From: Acidiferrobacterales bacterium
GTDB taxonomy: Bacteria > Pseudomonadota > Gammaproteobacteria > Arenicellales > Poriferihabitantaceae
Assembly: GCA_019633985.1 (NCBI GenBank)
Contig: JAHQWE010000140.1
Coordinates: 1 to 38,124 of the forward strand
DNA: 38,124 nt
Reading direction: 5' to 3'
The position numbers and the translations under genes were made by a program. This document shows, piece by piece, positions 33,187 through 38,124 of the stretch; position 1 is the stretch's first letter; each line of letters opens with the position of its first letter. The notes beneath the pieces are model-generated. The model saw only the letters and a program-made list of their open reading frames with translations. It made no database searches and was not told where the DNA came from.

Positions 33187-34143
33187 ATGATGAAATCTTC
33201 AGGTGCCCCAGGTGTTCGATTACAGAAATTCCTTGCGGATAAGGGACATGGCTCCCGCCGAGAGATCGAGGGCTGGATTTCTGAAGGTAAAATTAAGGTT
33301 GATGGCAAGGTTGCACAGCTGGGCGATCGAGTTTCAGAATTAAATCGAATAAGTATTGATGGCAGGGTGATTCGTAAACGAACGGATCCGATGAAAGCCC
33401 GTGTGCTCGTATATAACAAACCAGAGGGCGAAATCTGCAGCAGAGATGACCCAGGAAGGCGGCCGACAGTATTCAAGAGTTTGCCAAGATTACGAGGTAG
33501 CCGCTGGGTAATTGTCGGCAGGCTGGATATCAATACTCGAGGAGTTTTGTTATTTACCAACAGTGGAGATCTGGCAAATCGGTTGATGCATCCATCCTAT
33601 GGACTCGAACGAGAATATTTGTGTCGGGTGTTTGGTAAGGTGGAAGAATCTACGATCACTCGTTTAAAGCAGGGCGTCACCGTGGATGGAGAGACCACGA
33701 AATTTTTGCAGGTAAAACGTCAGCGTGGCGAGGGCAGCAATACCTGGTACAACGTGATTGTCGGAGAGGGACGCTATCGAGAAGTCAGGCGAATGTGGGA
33801 GGCAGTCGGTTGCCGCGTCAGCCGTCTAGTGCGAGTCCGCTACGGTAATGTCGTACTGCCTAGAAACCTTCGCCAGGGAGAATGGAGCGAACTCAAACCA
33901 GCTGTGGTGAGACAGCTCTTCGCTGAGCCGGCGCTGCCGGGGGAAGAGACGACTACCAAAGCGGTTGATTTGGAGCATAATTCGGCCAAAAGTGGCAGGA
34001 AGGCTCGATCAACAACGAATTCGCGATCTAGGGCAAATGCCAAACGAATTAGTGCGGGAACCACCCCGGAAGGCCGCAAATCAGGACGGCGAACGAATCG
34101 AAAAAAGTTTTCGCCAAAAAAACCGTCCGGTCGCCGCAATTAG
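33187..34143 (+). CDS. rluB: 23S rRNA pseudouridine synthase RluB
   Basis: A 318-residue pseudouridine synthase acting on 23S rRNA (position 2605 in E. coli). It has an N-terminal S4 RNA-binding domain (about 9-60, RLQKFLADKGHGSRREIEGWI) and the RsuA/RluB catalytic motif GRLDINTRGVLLFTNSGDL, with the catalytic Asp114. EGRYREVRRMWEAVGCRVSRLVR is the conserved C-terminal block. After about residue 250 a basic Lys/Arg/Ser tail follows. Two ATG codons are adjacent (33187, 33190). The position after scpB is the common gene order. Confidence 0.95.
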   Translation: MMKSSGAPGVRLQKFLADKGHGSRREIEGWISEGKIKVDGKVAQLGDRVSELNRISIDGRVIRKRTDPMKARVLVYNKPEGEICSRDDPGRRPTVFKSLPRLRGSRWVIVGRLDINTRGVLLFTNSGDLANRLMHPSYGLEREYLCRVFGKVEESTITRLKQGVTVDGETTKFLQVKRQRGEGSNTWYNVIVGEGRYREVRRMWEAVGCRVSRLVRVRYGNVVLPRNLRQGEWSELKPAVVRQLFAEPALPGEETTTKAVDLEHNSAKSGRKARSTTNSRSRANAKRISAGTTPEGRKSGRRTNRKKFSPKKPSGRRN

Positions 34144-34167
34144 AGTCCCACGGCAATAAGTTGGGAG

Positions 34168-34259
34168 CCTGCTAAAAGTCAGGATAGGTTAGGTAGAAAC
34201 CTCTTGACTGCCCCTGACTTAAAAACCTGGCCTTCACCAGGTTTTTCTCGCCTAGCAGG
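34168..34259. repeat. nested inverted-repeat structure between rluB and rpsT
   Basis: An outer stem CCTGCTA (34168-34174) with TAGCAGG (34253-34259) encloses two hairpins: AAGTCAGG (34176-34183) with CCTGACTT (34213-34220), and the terminator stem at 34221-34246, which abuts it directly. A small AGGT/ACCT stem (34191-34194, 34199-34202) lies inside the first. All named arms pair perfectly, giving a possible three-way junction on either transcript. Confidence 0.6.
34221..34246. terminator. bidirectional intrinsic terminator between rluB and rpsT
   Basis: AAAAACCTGG (34221-34230), loop CCTTCA, CCAGGTTTTT (34237-34246): a perfect 10-base stem flanked by A and T runs. It can end transcription of rluB on the plus strand and of rpsT on the minus strand, whose genes converge here. 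Confidence 0.9.
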
Positions 34260-34280
34260 TCAACGATGGGGAAGGGACGA

Positions 34281-34547
34281 TCAGGCGCTCAGAGAACGCA
34301 ATCGATTGTTGAGCCGTTTCTTTAGGCGAGCGGCCCGATTTGCATGATGCAGACCTTTAGAAGCAGCACGGTCGATACGCGCTGATGCGACCTGATAAGC
34401 GGCCTTTGCTTCTTCAGCATTGTTATCCTTGATTAGCTTCAGCAACTTCTTGATCGCGGTGCGAAGTGCAGAACGCTGGCTCATATTGTGGATTCGTCGC
34501 TTGTCGTTTTGACGAGCTCGTTTTTTAGCTTGTGGAGAATTAGCCAA
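34281..34547 (-). CDS. rpsT: 30S ribosomal protein S20
   Basis: An 88-residue basic helical protein (ANSPQAKKRARQNDKRRIHN at the start, LHHANRAARLKKRLN near the end), of the size and composition of E. coli S20 (87), which binds 16S rRNA in the 30S body. The start codon is TTG (complement of 34545-34547), with only a weak ribosome site. E. coli rpsT also starts with UUG, a feature tied there to its translational self-repression. It converges with rluB at a shared terminator and diverges from murJ. Confidence 0.97.
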   Translation of the reverse strand: MANSPQAKKRARQNDKRRIHNMSQRSALRTAIKKLLKLIKDNNAEEAKAAYQVASARIDRAASKGLHHANRAARLKKRLNNRLRSLSA

Positions 34548-34935
34548 GATTTTGTCCGTACAGTTAGTGATTCACGTGGTTTAACAGTTGGATTCGCATT
34601 TGAACCGGGCTTTCGACAGAATAATCGAGCTAAAGCACACGGCAGTTTCGTTACAAATCAGGGGCGAAAACTCTATACTCGCACCTTGGAACAAAATGTG
34701 CCGCATCAGTGTTCATAAGCGACCGCGGAATATCGTCAATTTTGGCTTAAAAGTCAAGGTTACTTGATGATTCCACGTACTTTTTCAACCGCTTTCAGTT
34801 ATGGTTGAAGGCAGCGCAAGAAATCGGCAAATTTAGCAGCATGCCCCAGCGATTTATGCGTTTTTTGCCCGTTTACTGAGCTGATGGCATTTGTCCACTT
34901 ATCTTTTTAGTTACTCTCACCAACAATCAGATCAC
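34548..34935. other. gene-free region between rpsT and murJ
   Basis: This 388-base gap must hold the promoters of rpsT (minus) and the murJ operon (plus), but I cannot fix either. Two hairpins are visible: TCAAG/CTTGA (34754-34758, 34763-34767) and TTCAACC/GGTTGAA (34784-34790, 34803-34809). A 76-codon frame at 34488-34718 overlaps rpsT and resembles nothing. Confidence 0.5.
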
Positions 34936-36501
34936 ATGTCGAGCCGTATCTTAAAGTCTACCTCTGTAGTCGGCTCCATGACGTTGTTGTCGCGCCTGAG
35001 CGGAATGGTGCGTGATGTGGTGTTCGCTCATCTGCTTGGCGACAAGGACGCTGCTGACGTTTTTTTTGTAGCTTTCAGGATCCCAAATTTTTTTCGACGA
35101 ATCACTGCGGAAGGAGCGTTTAGTGCAGCCTTTGTGCCAGTTTTCACTGACTTTCGCGAAAACAGGTCCGAGGATCAAAACTCAATCTTTATCCAGCTGA
35201 TGCTGGGGCGTTTTGGCCTTATTTTGTTGCTCATCACCTTCCTCGGAGTCTTGGGTAGCGAATATCTGGTCTCATTGCTAGCCTGGGGCTTTAAGGGGGA
35301 TCCGCAAAAATTTCAACTGACAGTCACCGCTACCCAGATCGCATTCCCCTATCTGTTTTTCATTTCCCTGGTCGCGATGGCCGCAGGTATGTTGAACACC
35401 TGCGGCAGATTTGCGGCTCCTGCGGCTACGCCAGTGTTACTCAATGCTTGCCTGATCTTCGCGGCAATCGTGTTTGTTCCGCTGTTTACTGATGCGCCCA
35501 TCGCTCTGGCTTTCGGTGTATTGCTAGCTGGCGTTGTACAGCTTGTATTTCAAATTCCGTTTCTAAGAAAAGAAAAATTAACGATCCGACCTCGTGTCAG
35601 GGCTAACAAAGAAATGGCGGTGGGCGATAGAGGTGTTGCTCAGGTCTTCAGGCTCATGATCCCTGCCATTTTTGGCGCTTCTGCGGCACAGCTGAACGTC
35701 TTGATCAATACCGTACTAGCGTCATTGATGACTGCTGGCAGTATTTCTTGGCTGTACTACTCCGATCGTTTGATGGAGTTTCCTGTAGGAGTATTTGGCA
35801 TTGCCCTGGGAACAGTTTTACTGCCCAATCTTTCTAAAAAATATACCAGTCAATCAATGGCTGCTTTTGGTAAAACCTTGGATTGGGGTATGCGTTGGGT
35901 TTGGCTAATCTGTATTCCGGCAACAATCGCGCTTGTAGTACTGGCAAAACCACTGATTGCGACTATTTTTTATCATGGAGACTTTTCAGTGGAAGGGGTG
36001 CACCAAGCTTCGCGCAGTTTGATTGCCTTTAGCCTTGGCTTGATTCCCATTGTGATGGTAAAGGTTTTGGCGAATGGATTTTACGCCCGTAAAAATACGC
36101 GAAAACCGGTGAGAGTAGGCATGATTGCAGTGGCCATTAACATAGCGGTCAGCCTTTTATTGTTTTACCCATTGCAGCATGTTGGGCTGGCGTTGGCGAC
36201 AAGTGTTGCGGCACTTGCGAACGCGTACTTGTTATACTCCGGACTGCGTGCGGAGCAAATATTAACCGATCAACCAGGTTGGTTTTCGTTTCTTCTACGT
36301 GCCTTTGCAGCTTCTCTGGTGATGGGGCTGATTTTATATTTCGGTGCTGGAGATGTTGACCAATGGGTCAATATGGAGATTTTCCGAAGGGTTTTAAAAC
36401 TGCTATTACTCGTCCTGGCCGGCGGTATTTCCTACTTTATATTGTTATTCTTGTTTGGACTGCGTGTGAATATGATGTGGCTTGACCGGGAGTCAGAATG
36501 A
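34936..36501 (+). CDS. murJ: lipid II flippase MurJ
   Basis: A 521-residue polytopic inner-membrane protein of the MOP superfamily that flips lipid II to the periplasmic face for cell-wall synthesis. The N-terminal signature SMTLLSRLSGMVRDVVFAHL is followed by ADVFFVAFRIPNFFRRITAEGAFSAAFVPVF, the most conserved stretch of MurJ, with the Arg residues of the central cavity. About 14 hydrophobic segments are expected and look present. The frame is open from a TTG at 34891, but the family-like start is ATG 34936 (MSSRILKSTSVVGSM); neither has a clear ribosome site. It overlaps ribF by four bases. Confidence 0.96.
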   Translation: MSSRILKSTSVVGSMTLLSRLSGMVRDVVFAHLLGDKDAADVFFVAFRIPNFFRRITAEGAFSAAFVPVFTDFRENRSEDQNSIFIQLMLGRFGLILLLITFLGVLGSEYLVSLLAWGFKGDPQKFQLTVTATQIAFPYLFFISLVAMAAGMLNTCGRFAAPAATPVLLNACLIFAAIVFVPLFTDAPIALAFGVLLAGVVQLVFQIPFLRKEKLTIRPRVRANKEMAVGDRGVAQVFRLMIPAIFGASAAQLNVLINTVLASLMTAGSISWLYYSDRLMEFPVGVFGIALGTVLLPNLSKKYTSQSMAAFGKTLDWGMRWVWLICIPATIALVVLAKPLIATIFYHGDFSVEGVHQASRSLIAFSLGLIPIVMVKVLANGFYARKNTRKPVRVGMIAVAINIAVSLLLFYPLQHVGLALATSVAALANAYLLYSGLRAEQILTDQPGWFSFLLRAFAASLVMGLILYFGAGDVDQWVNMEIFRRVLKLLLLVLAGGISYFILLFLFGLRVNMMWLDRESE

Positions 36502-37439
36502 AACTGGTGCGTTCGGTAGAGTCGGCGGATGTAAAGAATACGGGTTGTGTTTTAACAATCGGAAACTTTGATGCTGTGCACAAAGGACATCAACAGATAC
36601 TCGACAGGTTGAATGCGCACGGGCAGGCACTGGGGCTTCCTACCATCGTCATGACATTTGACCCCCACCCAGAAGAATACTTTGTTAAAAGCGATGGGGC
36701 ATCACGACTAACAGATACCGGAACCCGTTTTTTTGCATTGCAGGAAGCGGGAATAGATCTGATGGTGTCATTGCGTTTTAACCGGCAGCTAGCGGAAACC
36801 ACCGCGGAAGAATTCGTTAGCGAGAAACTGGTCAAGCAGTTAGGTGTGAGATTGATTCTGGTAGGCGATGATTTCCGTTTCGGCAAAGATCGACAGGGCG
36901 ATTTTTCTGTTCTGCAACGGTTGGGAAGGGAGCTGGGCTTTACGGTTGAAGATACGAACACCGTGCTCGCAGACGGTGAGCGAATTAGCAGTACTCGTAT
37001 CCGTCACTTATTGGAGGCTGGGGATCTGGCCGCAGCAGAGCAACTCTTGGGCAGGCCTTACAATCTCGTTGGAAGGGTGATTTACGGACAACAACTGGGG
37101 CGTCAATGGGGCTTTCCTACATTAAATCTCGCGATTCATCACAAACCGGCACTCACTGGCGTATTCGCTGTTAAGGTGAAGTGGAAGAGTAAACAACAGC
37201 CGGTCTTTGGGGTCGCTAATTTAGGAAAAAGACCGACCGTTGGCGGGCTGCAGACTTTGTTGGAGGTGCATCTTTTTGATTTCGATGATTCACTCTACGG
37301 TAGGCGTATCTGTGTCGAATTCGTAGAGAAAATTCGGGGAGAGCAAAAGTTTGAATCGTTTGACGCGCTGAAGGCGCAAATCACCAAAGACGCTGATCGA
37401 GCGAGAGAAATTGTCGCCTCAAGAGGAGAGAAAGTTTGA
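36498..37439 (+). CDS. ribF: bifunctional riboflavin kinase / FAD synthetase
   Basis: A 313-residue enzyme that phosphorylates riboflavin to FMN and adenylates it to FAD. The N-terminal nucleotidyltransferase domain has GNFDAVHKGHQ (22-32) with the HxGH motif, then VMTFDPHPEEYF and VGDDFRFGKDRQGD, and ISSTRIRHLL. The C-terminal kinase domain has GRVIYGQQLGRQWGFPTLNL and FGVANLGKRPTVGG. Length matches E. coli RibF (313). It overlaps murJ (ATGA) and lspA by four bases each. ileS, the usual gene between ribF and lspA, is absent. Confidence 0.97.
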   Translation: MKLVRSVESADVKNTGCVLTIGNFDAVHKGHQQILDRLNAHGQALGLPTIVMTFDPHPEEYFVKSDGASRLTDTGTRFFALQEAGIDLMVSLRFNRQLAETTAEEFVSEKLVKQLGVRLILVGDDFRFGKDRQGDFSVLQRLGRELGFTVEDTNTVLADGERISSTRIRHLLEAGDLAAAEQLLGRPYNLVGRVIYGQQLGRQWGFPTLNLAIHHKPALTGVFAVKVKWKSKQQPVFGVANLGKRPTVGGLQTLLEVHLFDFDDSLYGRRICVEFVEKIRGEQKFESFDALKAQITKDADRAREIVASRGEKV

Positions 37440-37927
37440 GTACGAACCGCACCGGGTTTTACATCTTTTGTTTGTTTATTGCAGCATTGATTGTGGTACT
37501 GGATCAGTACACCAAACACATCGCCTATGACGCACTGTTTGGTCGCAGCGGTATTGTCATTTTGCCAATTTTCAGACTAGATCTCGTCTTTAATGAAGGA
37601 GCCGCATTTGGCTTTCTCGGTGATGCGGGTGGTTGGCAGAGAATTTTGTTTATCGCTATTGCCGCTATTTTTTCCATTGTGTTGCTCGTTTGGATTTGGA
37701 AAGAGCACCGCAAAAATGCCTGGTTAAGTGTGGGCCTCGCCTTTGTGCTCGGTGGTGCTATCGGTAATTTGATTGACCGTGTCGCGGCAGGCTATGTGAT
37801 CGACTTCCTCGTTGTCCATTATGAGCAATGGTACTTCCCTGCATTTAATATCGCAGATATCGCTATTACCGTTGGTGCTATTATGCTAATTATTGATACC
37901 CTGTTTTTTTCCGGAGACGGCGCTTAG
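37436..37927 (+). CDS. lspA: lipoprotein signal peptidase (signal peptidase II)
   Basis: A 163-residue inner-membrane aspartyl protease that cleaves prolipoprotein signal peptides after lipidation. Four membrane helices are apparent. Conserved blocks are VVLDQYTK (20-27), FNEGAAFGFL, then GNLIDRVAAGYVIDFL with the first catalytic Asp, and FPAFNIADIAI with the second. The start is TTG 37436, overlapping the ribF stop (TTGA); the N-terminus fits the family. AGAGGAGA upstream is a strong ribosome site. ispH follows within about 12 bases, with no fkpB between. Confidence 0.95.
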   Translation: MSTNRTGFYIFCLFIAALIVVLDQYTKHIAYDALFGRSGIVILPIFRLDLVFNEGAAFGFLGDAGGWQRILFIAIAAIFSIVLLVWIWKEHRKNAWLSVGLAFVLGGAIGNLIDRVAAGYVIDFLVVHYEQWYFPAFNIADIAITVGAIMLIIDTLFFSGDGA

Positions 37928-37939
37928 TTGTAGTATGTG

Positions 37940-38124
37940 ATGATGCAAGATACCAAAGAATCAGAGATGCAGGTTGTTCTCGCGAATCCCCGAGGTTTTT
38001 GCGCAGGTGTTGATCGCGCGATTGAGATTGTAGAGAGAGCGTTGAGCAAATACGGTGCTCCCATTTATGTGCGGCATGAGGTGGTGCATAACAAGTTTGT
38101 AGTGAATGGATTGAGAGAAAAAGG
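37940..38124 (+). CDS. ispH: 4-hydroxy-3-methylbut-2-enyl diphosphate reductase, N-terminal part
   Basis: The last 61 codons of the window read [22 protein letters not shown] and [13 protein letters not shown], the unmistakable N-terminus of IspH (LytB). The Cys in GFCAGV is one ligand of the 4Fe-4S cluster, and the His in HEVVHN lies at the active site. It catalyses the last step of the MEP isoprenoid route, giving IPP and DMAPP. ATG 37940 gives nine extra residues before the ATG at 37967 that matches the E. coli start; the latter may be the true start. The gene continues past the window. Confidence 0.93.
   Translation, partial: MMQDTKESEMQVVLANPRGFCAGVDRAIEIVERALSKYGAPIYVRHEVVHNKFVVNGLREK

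Noticed and set aside
34488..34718. 76-codon frame between rpsT and murJ
   Set aside because: It overlaps rpsT, has no ribosome site or recognisable motif, and the region is needed for promoters.
1..38124. CRISPR arrays, tRNA genes, insertion sequences, prophage or toxin-antitoxin genes
   Set aside because: No regularly spaced direct repeats, tRNA-like folds, transposase motifs or small paired toxin frames were seen in the gaps; only ordinary inverted repeats occur.

Overview
The window reads as a chromosomal segment of a gammaproteobacterium, probably free-living and aquatic and from the Pseudomonadales/Cellvibrionales/Oceanospirillales side of the class. I base this on the argS-SPOR, hemC-hemD-hemX-hemY, scpA-scpB-rluB and rpsT/murJ-ribF-lspA-ispH neighbourhoods and on close protein similarity to Escherichia and Pseudomonas versions. 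I cannot name a genus from sequence alone. I saw no tRNA, rRNA, CRISPR array, insertion sequence or prophage gene.

Region 1 (1-11698) is a glycerol-use island. On the minus strand lie glpK, an MscS-family channel and the first 76 codons of an Ldh_2-family dehydrogenase. On the plus strand a tight operon encodes a periplasmic binding protein (glpV), the DeoR-type repressor (glpR), two different ABC ATPases (glpS, glpT), two permeases (glpP, glpQ), a small DUF2160 membrane protein and glycerol-3-phosphate dehydrogenase (glpD). Glycerol would be imported actively, phosphorylated by GlpK and oxidised by GlpD. This ABC layout was described in Rhizobium, whereas most gammaproteobacteria use the GlpF channel. 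A perfect inverted repeat resembling GlpR operators sits in the divergent glpK/glpV promoter region.

Region 2 (11830-16668) holds an orphan SAM methyltransferase followed by four genes for Fe-S proteins: arsS (arsenosugar radical SAM), nth (endonuclease III), a membrane-anchor-less rnfB overlapping nth, and a spore-photoproduct-lyase-like radical SAM protein divergent from rnfB.

Region 3 (16854-27641) is housekeeping: argS with a SPOR-domain gene, the heme genes hemC-hemD and hemX-hemY, a small lipoprotein of unknown function and the aconitase gene acnB. acnB starts with TTG, has hairpins in its upstream region and is followed by a 32-bp near-perfect palindrome.

Region 4 (27850-34143) runs pcnB, yciO, trpS, scpA, scpB, rluB, covering RNA polyadenylation, a YrdC-like protein, tRNA charging, chromosome condensation and 23S pseudouridylation. 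It ends in a nested inverted-repeat structure containing a bidirectional terminator. Region 5 (34281-38124) has rpsT on the minus strand with a TTG start, then murJ-ribF-lspA joined by 4-base overlaps, and the start of ispH. The ileS and fkpB genes usually found in this cluster are absent here.

I found no clear-cut new defence or mobile system. The observations most worth checking are the matched degeneracy of the GlpS/GlpT ATPases, the Fe-S repair cluster with a radical SAM protein lacking the SPL hydrogen-relay residues, and several unexplained palindromes.
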